Positions 33,471-41,938 of a stretch of DNA of 64,000 nt are shown piece by piece (position 1 is the stretch's first letter; every line of letters begins with the position of its first letter). The notes beneath the pieces were generated by a model that did no database searches, had not been told where the DNA came from, and saw nothing but the letters and a program-made list of their open reading frames with translations. The position numbers were made by a program, and so were the translations under genes. The stretch lies in contig DEMS01000008.1 of the NCBI GenBank assembly GCA_002359315.1, forward strand, positions 38,200 to 102,199, in the 5' to 3' direction. This DNA comes from Bacteroidetes bacterium UBA2664. GTDB lineage: Bacteria; Bacteroidota; Rhodothermia; Balneolales; Balneolaceae.

Positions 33471-35942
33471 TTATTCCACGACAGGAACTTCATTTTCGTC
33501 TTCATCCTCATTCACGACTCGTGTTATGGCAGCAATTTTGCCATCTTCATCCAGTCTCATAATTCGAACTCCCTGGGTATTTCGTCCCATCGTTCGGATT
33601 CCTTTACACTGCATACGGATCACTTTTCCGCCTTCGGTGATCACCATGAGATCATCATTGTCAGAGACTTCCTTGAGCGCAATCAGATTTCCGGTTTTTG
33701 GAGTTACCTTCAATGTAATCACTCCTTTACCGCCCCGACTCTGCTCTCTGTAATCATCCACCAGAGATCGTTTTCCATATCCATTTTCAGAGATGGCCAG
33801 TACCGTCGCTTCATGAGTGTTTTTGATTACAACCATATCGACCAGCTCATCTTTTTTGCTGAGTGTCATGCCGCGAACACCGGATGTATTGCGCCCCATC
33901 TCCCGTGCATCACTTTCGTGGAACCGGATGGCCCGGCCGGTTTTGTTGGCCAGGATAATATTACTGTCGCCGTCTGTTAAGGCGGCACCGAGTAAACTAT
34001 CTCCTTCACGGATATTGATCGCGATAATCCCATCTCTTCTCGGCCGGCTATATGCTTCCAGGGTTGTTTTCTTCACCTGACCCTGTTTGGTTGACATGAT
34101 GATGGAGTGATTGTTGATATAATCCTCCTCTTCAAGTGTTTTCACAGGTACAAAGGTCTGAATATGATCGTCTTTTTCAATATCGATCATGTTGACAATC
34201 GCACGGCCCCTGGACAATCTGGAACCTTCCGGAATCTCATACACTTTCAGCCAGTAACAATTTCCTTTCTCGGTAAAGAATAGGATATAGTTATGGTTGG
34301 TTGCCACAAACAGATGTTCTACATACTCATCATCTTTGGTTGTGGTTCCCTTCATGCCTTTGCCGCCACGTCTCTGTCGACGGTAACCGCTAACCGGCAT
34401 CCGTTTGATAAACCCTTTGTTGGAGATCGTCACGACGACATCTTCATCCGCAATCATATCCTCTACACTGAAATCTTCAGCAGAGTAGACGATTTGGGTG
34501 CGTCTTTCATCTCCATATCTCTCTTTAATCTCCAGTAACTCATCTTTTATAATCTGATTTTGTCTGGTTCTGTCGGAGAGAATCGTTCTAAATTCTGCAA
34601 TTTTATCCACGATATCTCTGTACTCCTGATCAACCTTCTCTGTTTCCAGCCCGGTTAATTTTTGGAGTCTCATATCAAGAATTGCTTTCGCCTGAATGTC
34701 CGTAAATGCAAACTTCTTCCGAAGTTCAACATTGGCCTCTTGCGGATTCTTGGAGGCACGAATGGTCTTGATAACTTCATCCAGATTATCCAGGGCAATT
34801 TTTAACCCCTCCAGGATATGAGCTCTCGCTTCGGCCTGATCCAGATCATAAATCGTACGCCGAATGATCACCTCAACGCGATGCTCAATAAAGTGCTCTA
34901 TTAACTCTTTGGTAGGCATCACTTTAGGGCGTCCCTTGACAAGCGCAAGGTTAATCACGCCAAAGGTTTGCTGCATTTGTGTGTATTTATAGAGCTGATT
35001 TAATACAACGCCTGCATTGGCTCCTCTTTTTAAAATAATAACGATACGCATACCGTCACGATCCGATTCATCTCTGATTTCAGAGATCTCCGTAATTCTT
35101 TCGGTATGAACCAGATCTGCAATTTTTTCAATCAGTGTCGCTTTATTGACCTGATATGGAATTTCTGTGACAACAATTTGCTCTCTGTTATTTCGAAGCT
35201 CTTCTGTATTGGCGCGTGCACGCATGGTTATTTTACCACGGCCCGTTTCACAGGCTTCTTTAACCCCTTCATATCCGTATATAATCCCACCGGTCGGGAA
35301 ATCAGGAGCCGTAATATGCTTCATCAGTTCCTTCGCATCGATTTCAGGATTATCAATCACGGCAACGGTACCGTCAACCACTTCTTTTAAGTTGTGTGGA
35401 GGCATATTGGTCGCCATACCCACTGCAATCCCTGATGCTCCATTTAACAACAAGTTGGGAAGCATGGATGGAAGTACGGTGGGCTCCATCAAGGTGTCAT
35501 CAAAATTGGTTTGGAAATCAACGGTCTCTTTGTTGATATCTGTCAGGAGTTCCTCTGCAATTCTCTGCATCCGAACTTCGGTATAACGCATGGCTGCAGC
35601 GGAGTCACCATCGACAGAACCGAAGTTTCCCTGTCCGTTTACCAGTGGGTAACGCAATGAAAAATCCTGAACCATTCGAACGATCGAATCGTAAACGGCG
35701 GAATCCCCGTGAGGGTGATACTTACCCAAAACCTCACCGACGATACGGGCACTCTTTTTGAAATTACGATTATGGAGCATCCCAAGATCACTCATACCGT
35801 ACAGAACACGTCTGTGTACCGGTTTTAAACCATCTCGCACATCGGGAAGTGCCCTTGAAACAATAACCGACATAGAATAATCTATGTAGGATGATTGCAT
35901 TTCATCTTCAATCGAAATAGGTATAATTTTTTCGCTGGCCAT
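33471..35942 (-). CDS. gyrA: DNA gyrase subunit A
   Basis: An 823-residue type II topoisomerase subunit. The N-terminal breakage-reunion domain has VGEVLGKYHPHGDSAVYDSIVRM, with the quinolone-region Ser and Asp of the sensitive type, and AAAMRYTEVRM with the active Tyr. The C-terminal beta-pinwheel carries the GyrA box QRRGGKG, which identifies gyrase and not topoisomerase IV. It introduces negative supercoils with GyrB, encoded 115 bases upstream on the same strand. Confidence 0.97.
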   Translation of the reverse strand: MASEKIIPISIEDEMQSSYIDYSMSVIVSRALPDVRDGLKPVHRRVLYGMSDLGMLHNRNFKKSARIVGEVLGKYHPHGDSAVYDSIVRMVQDFSLRYPLVNGQGNFGSVDGDSAAAMRYTEVRMQRIAEELLTDINKETVDFQTNFDDTLMEPTVLPSMLPNLLLNGASGIAVGMATNMPPHNLKEVVDGTVAVIDNPEIDAKELMKHITAPDFPTGGIIYGYEGVKEACETGRGKITMRARANTEELRNNREQIVVTEIPYQVNKATLIEKIADLVHTERITEISEIRDESDRDGMRIVIILKRGANAGVVLNQLYKYTQMQQTFGVINLALVKGRPKVMPTKELIEHFIEHRVEVIIRRTIYDLDQAEARAHILEGLKIALDNLDEVIKTIRASKNPQEANVELRKKFAFTDIQAKAILDMRLQKLTGLETEKVDQEYRDIVDKIAEFRTILSDRTRQNQIIKDELLEIKERYGDERRTQIVYSAEDFSVEDMIADEDVVVTISNKGFIKRMPVSGYRRQRRGGKGMKGTTTKDDEYVEHLFVATNHNYILFFTEKGNCYWLKVYEIPEGSRLSRGRAIVNMIDIEKDDHIQTFVPVKTLEEEDYINNHSIIMSTKQGQVKKTTLEAYSRPRRDGIIAINIREGDSLLGAALTDGDSNIILANKTGRAIRFHESDAREMGRNTSGVRGMTLSKKDELVDMVVIKNTHEATVLAISENGYGKRSLVDDYREQSRGGKGVITLKVTPKTGNLIALKEVSDNDDLMVITEGGKVIRMQCKGIRTMGRNTQGVRIMRLDEDGKIAAITRVVNEDEDENEVPVVE

Positions 35943-35989
35943 TCAGTCTATGTAGTTTGTAAATGATTTTGATTTAATTCAGTGAGAAC

Positions 35990-36056
35990 GCAGAAGGCAG
36001 AAGGCAGAATTCTTTTTTTAAAAATTACTTCTGCCTTTTGCCCTTTGCCTTCTGCC
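35990..36056. repeat. Inverted heptad repeats between gyrB and gyrA
   Basis: Three units of the form GGCAGAA (35990-36008) are followed by four of the form CTTCTGC/CTTTTGC/CCTTTGC/CTTCTGC (36029-36056). The two clusters are complementary, so the gap could fold into a hairpin; the period of 7 is shared with the array at 25251. It fills most of the 115-base gap and ends at the gyrB stop codon. Confidence 0.75.
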
Positions 36057-36057
36057 T

Positions 36058-37998
36058 CTAAATATCGAGCGTCGCATACTTTGAATTTCGCTCAATAAAT
36101 TCTCTTCTGGGTTCAACATCGCCCCCCATTAATGTAGAAAACATCTTATCTGCAGCAGCTGCATTGTCGATGGTAACCAATTGCAGAGTACGGGTTTCCG
36201 GATCCATGGTTGTCTCCCAGAGCTGTTCCGGATTCATTTCACCCAACCCTTTATATCGGGATACATCAAACTTCTTCTTCGCTTTTTTCAGTTCCCTTGT
36301 GATTTTATCACGGGTTTCGTCATCCCATGCATACTGCAGTTCACTTCTTGAGGCTGTAATTCTGTACAGCGGCGGTGTTGCAATATATACATGGCCACGT
36401 TCCACCAGCGGGTGCATATAGCGATAGAAAAAGGTGAGCAGAAGGGTACGGATATGAGATCCATCCACATCGGCATCTGTCATGATGATAATTTTGTGAT
36501 ATCGCAATTTCTCCAGTTCAAACTCCTCTTCATGACCCACACCGGTTCCCAGTGCGGTAATCATGGCCTGAATCTCTTTGTTTTCAAGGATCTTATTGAT
36601 CTTCGCTTTTTCCACGTTCAGGATTTTCCCTCGCAGCGGAAGAATCGCCTGAAAACTTCTGTTTCGGCCCATTTTTGCAGAACCCCCCGCAGAATCACCC
36701 TCAACCAGGTAAACTTCACTGTGCGCCGGATCTTTAATGGAACAGTCAGCCAATTTACCCGGAAGTCCGCCGCCACTCATCACACTTTTTCGCTGGATCA
36801 GCTGACGCGCTTTCCGGGCTGCTTCACGCGCTTCGGCTGCAACCACCACTTTCTCAAGGATTTTTTTTGCTGTTTTGGGGTTTTGCTCTAAAAATTCCGT
36901 CAGTTTTTCATAAAGGATCACCTCGACAGCACTCTGCACTTCCGAGTTCCCCAATTTTGTTTTGGTCTGCCCTTCAAACTGCGGTTCCTGGACTTTCACA
37001 CTCAGTACACAAGTGAGCCCTTCACGAAAATCTTCACCGGAAATCTGAATTTTACTGTTCGATTTGATGATATTGTTCTTCTCCGCATAGGTTTTGAAAC
37101 AGCGAGTCAGTGCCCGCCTGAACCCTGAAATGTGGGTTCCGCCCTCACGTGTATTGATATTGTTCACATAGGAATGGACATTTTCCGTATAACTGCTGTT
37201 ATACTGCATGGCCACTTCCACAGGAACATTTTCCAATTCCCCGGCGATAAATATCGGCTCATCCATGAATGACTCCCGGCTCTCATCGAGGTATCGAACA
37301 AAATCTTTGACACCGCCTGCAAAATGAAAAGTGACTTCACTTTCATCATCGGCATCACTAACACGTTCATCAATAATCTGAACAGTGATCTGAGGATTCA
37401 GAAAAGCCAGCTCCCTCATTCGATCTGCGATGATGTCAAACTTGTATTCTGTTGTTTGAGTAAAAATTTCGGCATCCGGCTTAAACCGAATAATGGTTCC
37501 GGTCTCTTTTGTCTTGCCAATCTCTTTTAGGGGAACCTTGGTTACCCCTCTTTCAAATTCCATTTTGTAGATGCTTCCATCCCGGTGAATTTCAGCAGAG
37601 AAGAAAATAGAGAGCGCATTCACACAACTGACACCAACACCGTGGAGTCCGCCGGAGACCTTATAACTGTCTTTGTCAAACTTTCCGCCGGCATGCAGTT
37701 TGGTCAGAACCACCTCAACCGCTGGGATTTTTAATTTCGGGTGGTCATCTACCGGAATTCCGCGACCGTTATCAGCAACGGTTATGGAACCATCCTCATG
37801 AATTGTTAATTTGATGTAATCACAATGCCCGGCGAGCGCTTCATCAATAGAGTTGTCTACTACTTCGTTGATCAGGTGGTGAAGTCCACGTTGCGCAGTG
37901 TCACCAATATACATTGATGGACGCTTGCGAACGGCTTCGAGACCCTCTAAAACCTGAATATTCGATGCTTTATAGTCAGAGCCTTTTTTTGCAGTCAT
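36058..37998 (-). CDS. gyrB: DNA gyrase subunit B
   Basis: A 646-residue ATPase subunit. The GHKL ATP site appears as NEVVDNSIDEALAGHC and VADNGRGIPVD, then GGLHGVGVSCVNALS. The TOPRIM metal-binding region is VEGDSAGGSAKMGRNRSFQAILPLRGKILN and ITDADVDGSHIRTLLLTFFYRYM. It drives supercoiling with GyrA. It is the first gene of the minus-strand group and is divergent from the rpmB operon. Confidence 0.97.
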   Translation of the reverse strand: MTAKKGSDYKASNIQVLEGLEAVRKRPSMYIGDTAQRGLHHLINEVVDNSIDEALAGHCDYIKLTIHEDGSITVADNGRGIPVDDHPKLKIPAVEVVLTKLHAGGKFDKDSYKVSGGLHGVGVSCVNALSIFFSAEIHRDGSIYKMEFERGVTKVPLKEIGKTKETGTIIRFKPDAEIFTQTTEYKFDIIADRMRELAFLNPQITVQIIDERVSDADDESEVTFHFAGGVKDFVRYLDESRESFMDEPIFIAGELENVPVEVAMQYNSSYTENVHSYVNNINTREGGTHISGFRRALTRCFKTYAEKNNIIKSNSKIQISGEDFREGLTCVLSVKVQEPQFEGQTKTKLGNSEVQSAVEVILYEKLTEFLEQNPKTAKKILEKVVVAAEAREAARKARQLIQRKSVMSGGGLPGKLADCSIKDPAHSEVYLVEGDSAGGSAKMGRNRSFQAILPLRGKILNVEKAKINKILENKEIQAMITALGTGVGHEEEFELEKLRYHKIIIMTDADVDGSHIRTLLLTFFYRYMHPLVERGHVYIATPPLYRITASRSELQYAWDDETRDKITRELKKAKKKFDVSRYKGLGEMNPEQLWETTMDPETRTLQLVTIDNAAAADKMFSTLMGGDVEPRREFIERNSKYATLDI

Positions 37999-38171
37999 AT
38001 ATGGGGGTTGAATGATATTATTAATAGCCGTCTAAGGCCTGAAAAATAGCGTTTTAAAGGGCAAAATCAAAGAAAGAATGATATATATCGACATAAACTG
38101 AGCAAGTAGCGGGTAATTTAATTTAGAGCTTATTTTACACGGTATTTTATGATTAAAAAGTTAAATAAATA

Positions 38172-38202
38172 TTGTTTTTAAAAATGAAACATCATATTTT
38201 TG
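38172..38202 (+). promoter_or_regulatory. Candidate Bacteroidota-type promoter of rpmB
   Basis: TATTTTTG at 38195-38202 fits the -7 consensus TAnnTTTG of Bacteroidota housekeeping promoters, with a TTG at 38172-38174 near the -33 position about 20 bases upstream. The rpmB ATG follows 34 bases later. It is one of many AT-rich words in this region and needs transcript data. Confidence 0.35.
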
Positions 38203-38235
38203 GTGTCTATCTAAAAATCAGTCAACATTAGTATT

Positions 38236-38481
38236 ATGGCACGCAAAGACGATATTACTGGCAAAGGGGCATTGAATGGTTATCGTTCGTCAAAAGCGAA
38301 CAATAAAACCAAGCACAAGTTCCAACTGAATCTGCAGAAAAGAAGATTTTATTTACCGGAAGAAGATCGATGGGTAACATTGAAAGTTTCTGTTAAAACA
38401 ATACGGACGATCAACAAAAATGGTTTGGCTGCTGTATTGAAAGATGCCAGGAAGAAAGGAACACTTTTAAAAGAGGTATAA
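38236..38481 (+). CDS. rpmB: 50S ribosomal protein L28
   Basis: An 81-residue bL28: MARKDDITGKGALNGYRSSKANNKTKHKFQLNLQKRRFYLPEEDRWVTLKVSVKTIRTINKNGL, typical in order and length. It is first in a three-gene operon with L33 and the bL38-like protein; the next start lies 3 bases after its stop. Confidence 0.95.
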   Translation: MARKDDITGKGALNGYRSSKANNKTKHKFQLNLQKRRFYLPEEDRWVTLKVSVKTIRTINKNGLAAVLKDARKKGTLLKEV

Positions 38482-38484
38482 TCA

Positions 38485-38649
38485 ATGGCAAAAGGTAATC
38501 GCATACAGGTGATTTTAGAATGCACCGAAAAACCCGGCAGTTCTCGATATGTAACAACAAAAAATCGAAGAACCACTACTGAGAGGCTGGAGATTAAAAA
38601 ATACAATCCGGTATTGAGAAAGCATACCGTTCACAAAGAAATTAAATAA
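38485..38649 (+). CDS. rpmG: 50S ribosomal protein L33
   Basis: A 54-residue bL33: MAKGNRIQVILECTEK, then SSRYVTTKNRRTTTERLEIKKYNPVLRKHTVHKEIK. It has no zinc-binding Cys pairs (only Cys13), so it is the zinc-independent form. It follows rpmB by 3 bases and precedes the bL38-like gene by 9 bases. Confidence 0.95.
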   Translation: MAKGNRIQVILECTEKPGSSRYVTTKNRRTTTERLEIKKYNPVLRKHTVHKEIK

Positions 38650-38658
38650 GGTACTGAT

Positions 38659-38829
38659 ATGGCTAAGAAACAAGTATTCGGCGATGAGGCAAAATCTTTA
38701 AAAAGTGCCCACCGTAAAATGGCAAAAGTGATCATCTCAAGTAAAAATGCAAGAGGACAGTTCTCTTACAAAGAAACAATGATCGATCAGGATAGTGTTT
38801 CAGACTTTATTCAGAAGAATAAAGCGTAA
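38659..38829 (+). CDS. DUF4295 ribosomal protein (bL38-like)
   Basis: A 56-residue basic protein: MAKKQVFGDEAKSLKSAHRKMAKVIISSKN, then GQFSYKETMIDQDSVSDFIQKNKA. This DUF4295 family is found in Bacteroidota and relatives directly after L28 and L33. From memory, Flavobacterium ribosome structures place it in the large subunit as bL38. The operon position here supports the same role. It ends just before a strong terminator. Confidence 0.8.
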   Translation: MAKKQVFGDEAKSLKSAHRKMAKVIISSKNARGQFSYKETMIDQDSVSDFIQKNKA

Positions 38830-38850
38830 TCAGACAGAAATATTTATTTA

Positions 38851-38886
38851 AAAGGTTTCATTCTAACGGATGAAACCTTTTTTTTT
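38851..38886 (+). terminator. Rho-independent terminator of the rpmB operon
   Basis: An 11-bp perfect stem (AAAGGTTTCAT at 38851-38861, ATGAAACCTTT at 38870-38880) with an 8-base loop is followed by a run of T's. It stands 21 bases after the bL38-like stop codon. Confidence 0.92.
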
Positions 38887-39139
38887 GTGGATAGGTTGCC
38901 AATCGGATCTACATCCATACGAACTCCGCCAACGTCTCTATTTCTATTTACTCAGTCTAAGCAACCCTCTAATTCACACACCGTATTCACAGAGCCAATT
39001 TACACACGATGAATACTTTCCAGTCGCACAGTATATAAACGCAGTCAATTCACACATCCGGGTTATATCGCACAAAAAAAATGTGTAATTTCAACGAACC
39101 GCCAATTTCGAATCCTCAATATTCAATAAATCGTTAATT
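38887..39139. other. Intergenic region with a cluster of near-DnaA boxes
   Basis: There is no gene in this 253-base region. It contains TAATTCACA (38970-38978) and GTATTCACA (38983-38991), each one base from the DnaA box TTATNCACA; two further words with two mismatches (ATTTACACA near 38998, CAATTCACA near 39046); and the inverted word TGTGGATAG near 38887, also one mismatch. The final part, before the GatB/YqeY gene, is AT-rich. An origin or DnaA-binding role is a hypothesis. Confidence 0.3.
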
Positions 39140-39601
39140 ATGAGTCTGAAAGAAAAAATAATGACTGACCTGAAAGAGGCAATGAAAGCTAAAAACAGTG
39201 AGAAAACGATGGTTTTGCGCTCGCTGAAAGCTAAAATCCTGGAGAAGGAGATCAGCGAAAGAAAAGGAGGTGAGTCTACTTTGAGTGATGAGCAAGTGAT
39301 TGATGTACTGCTAAAAGCTGCCAAACAACGCAAAGAGTCGATCGACCAATTTACCCAGGGCGACAGGCCGGACCTGGTTGAGAAGGAGGAGAGGGAACTT
39401 TCTATCATCGATCATTATCTGCCCCAAATGATGAGCGAAGAAGAGGTGCGTGTTGAAGTGAAGAACCAAATTGAAACGATGGGAGCAAATTCAATGGCCG
39501 ACATGGGAAAAGTGATGGGCGCTTTAATGGGTAAATTAAAGGGTAAAGCAGAGGGATCCATGATCAGTAATGTAGTGAAGGAAGAACTATCTAAACTCTA
39601 A
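39140..39601 (+). CDS. GatB/YqeY-domain protein
   Basis: A 153-residue YqeY-family protein: MSLKEKIMTDLKEAMKAKNSEKTMVLRSLKAKILEKEIS, and the closing AMADMGKVMGALMGKLKGKAEG-like segment typical of the GatB/YqeY fold (here NSMADMGKVMGALMGKLKGKAEGS). Its function is not established; it resembles the tRNA-binding tail of the amidotransferase GatB. It precedes a CvpA gene by 2 bases. Confidence 0.9.
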   Translation: MSLKEKIMTDLKEAMKAKNSEKTMVLRSLKAKILEKEISERKGGESTLSDEQVIDVLLKAAKQRKESIDQFTQGDRPDLVEKEERELSIIDHYLPQMMSEEEVRVEVKNQIETMGANSMADMGKVMGALMGKLKGKAEGSMISNVVKEELSKL

Positions 39602-39603
39602 TC

Positions 39604-40167
39604 ATGAATCTGATCGACCTTTTTATAATCATTTTTATTCTTTTCTTCTGCTTTAGAGGATATTGGAGTGGTTTTGTAAAACAAGTTTTTGGAATTGCGG
39701 CAATCATCATCGCTGTTTTTGCAACATTCAGATATATGAGTCCTGCATCCGGCATGCTCACTTCATTTATTGATAACCCGGACCACGCCACAATCGTAGC
39801 CGGAATATTGATTTTTATAATCAGCCTGAGCGTGATACAGCTGGCAGGATATATGTTGGAAAAAGCACTGAAGCTGGTAAAAATTAACTTTATCAATCGA
39901 TTGGCAGGGATGTTATTTGGAGGGCTGAATGCAGCAATTATTGCGAGTGCATTTCTGCTGCTGTTAGCAGGATTCAATCTGCCTACGGAAGAAACCCGAT
40001 CGGAATCTTATACTTATGAACCAATCATTCAGGTGGCACCAATCACGTTTAATATAATTGCAACCATCTATCCCGACACCGTTGATTTTATGGATACCAT
40101 TGAAAAATCAATCCGTGAAAACAGCACACTGAAAGAACTGTCACTATTTGAAAATATAGATTTATGA
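39604..40167 (+). CDS. CvpA-family membrane protein
   Basis: A 187-residue protein with four membrane segments: LIDLFIIIFILFFCFRGYWSGFVKQVFGIAAIII is the CvpA signature, with the GYWSGF turn. CvpA proteins take part in envelope homeostasis and, in E. coli, colicin V production. It overlaps tyrS by 4 bases (ATGA at 40164-40167), so the two are translationally coupled. Confidence 0.88.
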   Translation: MNLIDLFIIIFILFFCFRGYWSGFVKQVFGIAAIIIAVFATFRYMSPASGMLTSFIDNPDHATIVAGILIFIISLSVIQLAGYMLEKALKLVKINFINRLAGMLFGGLNAAIIASAFLLLLAGFNLPTEETRSESYTYEPIIQVAPITFNIIATIYPDTVDFMDTIEKSIRENSTLKELSLFENIDL

Positions 40168-41378
40168 GCTTTTTACCTGTAGACGAACAACTGGCAATCA
40201 TCAAAAGGGGAACTGTTGAAATTGTCCCTGAAGAGGAGCTGATTAAAAAACTAAAAAAATCCAGAAAAGAGAATAAACCTCTTCGGGTTAAACTCGGTGT
40301 AGATCCGACCCGACCCGATCTTCATCTGGGCCACTCCGTAATCTTAAGAAAACTACGGCAGTTTCAGGATTTAGGCCATGAGGCGATATTGATCATCGGT
40401 GGATTTACCGCTATGATCGGAGATCCGACCGGACAAAACAAAACGCGTCCGCCATTAACCCCTGAAGAAGTGAGTGAAAACGCTGAAACATACATCAGCC
40501 AGGCAAAAAAAATACTGGATCAATCCAAAACGGTTATTGTGAATAATAACGATTGGCTCGGAAGCATGTCGTTTATGGACATTGTGAAACTCTCCTCAAA
40601 TTTGACGGTTGCCAGAATGATCGAAAGGGATGACTTTTCCAAACGGTTTGAAAATAGTGAGCCGATATCCCTTCACGAATTCCTATATCCCCTGGCTCAG
40701 GGACAGGATTCCGTTCATCTGAAATCTGATATTGAACTGGGTGGAACCGATCAAAAGTTCAATTTATTGGTTGGCAGGGACCTGCAACGGGCAGACAATC
40801 AGGCGCCGCAAATCTGTCTCATGATGCCTCTTCTGGTGGGTACGGATGGCAGTAAAAAAATGAGTAAATCGTATGATAATTATATCGGGATTGATGAACC
40901 TGCAAATGATATATACGGTAAATCTCTATCCATTCCGGATGATTTGATCTACTCCTATTTTGAATTGGTATCCGATGTCTCCATTGAAAAATTAGCCGAA
41001 TTAAAAGATCAGATCCGGAAAGACCCCAGAAACAGTAAACATGAACTCGCGTTTACAATCACCAGAATGTACCACGGGGAAGCAGGCGCGAAAGCGGCAA
41101 GAGAGCATTTTGAACAGACTGTGATTAATAAGGATGTTCCGGACGATGCTCCGGAACTGGAATATGCGGCCGGATCTACCATCCGGTTAATGGATATAAT
41201 TTCTGATGCGGAACTGACCCAAAGTAACGGCGAAACGAAACGACTGATGAAACAGGGGGGCGTTTCTCTTAATGACGAAAAAATAAGCGATCCGAATGCA
41301 GAAGTTGAATTTTTAAAGGGTTCTCAGTTCGACCTGAAAGTAGGCAAGAGAAAATTTGCCCGATTGATTGGCGTTTAG
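40164..41378 (+). CDS. tyrS: Tyrosyl-tRNA synthetase
   Basis: A 404-residue class Ic synthetase. The HIGH motif is DLHLGHSVILR, the KMSKS loop is KKMSKSYDN, and an S4 RNA-binding domain lies at the C-terminus (GGVSLNDEKISDPNA). The length and the KMSKS form fit the TyrZ-like (type 2) branch. It attaches tyrosine to its tRNA. It is third in the operon that starts with the GatB/YqeY gene. Confidence 0.95.
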   Translation: MSFLPVDEQLAIIKRGTVEIVPEEELIKKLKKSRKENKPLRVKLGVDPTRPDLHLGHSVILRKLRQFQDLGHEAILIIGGFTAMIGDPTGQNKTRPPLTPEEVSENAETYISQAKKILDQSKTVIVNNNDWLGSMSFMDIVKLSSNLTVARMIERDDFSKRFENSEPISLHEFLYPLAQGQDSVHLKSDIELGGTDQKFNLLVGRDLQRADNQAPQICLMMPLLVGTDGSKKMSKSYDNYIGIDEPANDIYGKSLSIPDDLIYSYFELVSDVSIEKLAELKDQIRKDPRNSKHELAFTITRMYHGEAGAKAAREHFEQTVINKDVPDDAPELEYAAGSTIRLMDIISDAELTQSNGETKRLMKQGGVSLNDEKISDPNAEVEFLKGSQFDLKVGKRKFARLIGV

Positions 41379-41464
41379 AATACAATTAAATGTTAAATTA
41401 ACATAATTATACATATACTGATAATAGGATCATATGATCTTGTGAACGCTAGAAATGAATCAAT

Positions 41465-41911
41465 ATGGGGACAAGCTATTCCGGATCAAGCTCAGAAGTA
41501 AACACATTAAATGCTTTTATTAAATTGATGAGGGCGTCAGAGTCGATCAATATGCGATTGAACAGACACCTCTCAGATGTTAATCTAACCGTCAGTCAAT
41601 TTGGGACACTGGAAGTCCTTCACCACCTTGGACCGCTGAACCAGCGCAGTATCGGAGAAAAACTACTTAAGAGCGGTGGAAATATCACGATGGTCATCGA
41701 TAACCTGGAGAAACAGGGGTACGTGGTTCGGAAAAAGGATCCCTCCGACCGAAGGGCTGTTCTGATTCACCTTACCAAAAAGGGGGAAACTTTTATCGGA
41801 AAATTTTTCCCCAAACATCTGGATAGAATCAAAGAGGAGTTCAGTGTATTATCTGAGGAAGAGAAAAAAACACTGGCCGATATTTGCAAAAAGCTCGGCC
41901 TGAAAAATTAA
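41465..41911 (+). CDS. MarR-family transcriptional regulator
   Basis: A 148-residue winged-helix regulator: NLTVSQFGTLEVLHHLGPLNQRSIGEKLLKSGGNITMVIDNLEKQGYVVRKKDPSDRRAVLIHLTKKG, with the DRRA wing. MarR proteins repress genes in response to phenolic or oxidant ligands, often regulating neighbouring genes. It precedes comEC on the same strand, but a link to competence is not visible. Confidence 0.9.
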   Translation: MGTSYSGSSSEVNTLNAFIKLMRASESINMRLNRHLSDVNLTVSQFGTLEVLHHLGPLNQRSIGEKLLKSGGNITMVIDNLEKQGYVVRKKDPSDRRAVLIHLTKKGETFIGKFFPKHLDRIKEEFSVLSEEEKKTLADICKKLGLKN

Positions 41912-41938
41912 TCTAAATTTTCTGTAAGGAAACACCCT

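Noticed and set aside
33366..33980. A long plus-strand open frame (204 codons) opposite gyrA
   Set aside because: It lies antisense to clearly conserved gyrA sequence and its product has no recognisable features; it is a by-product of gyrA codon use.
36391..36891. A 166-codon plus-strand frame opposite gyrB
   Set aside because: Antisense to the GyrB TOPRIM region; the protein composition is not convincing.
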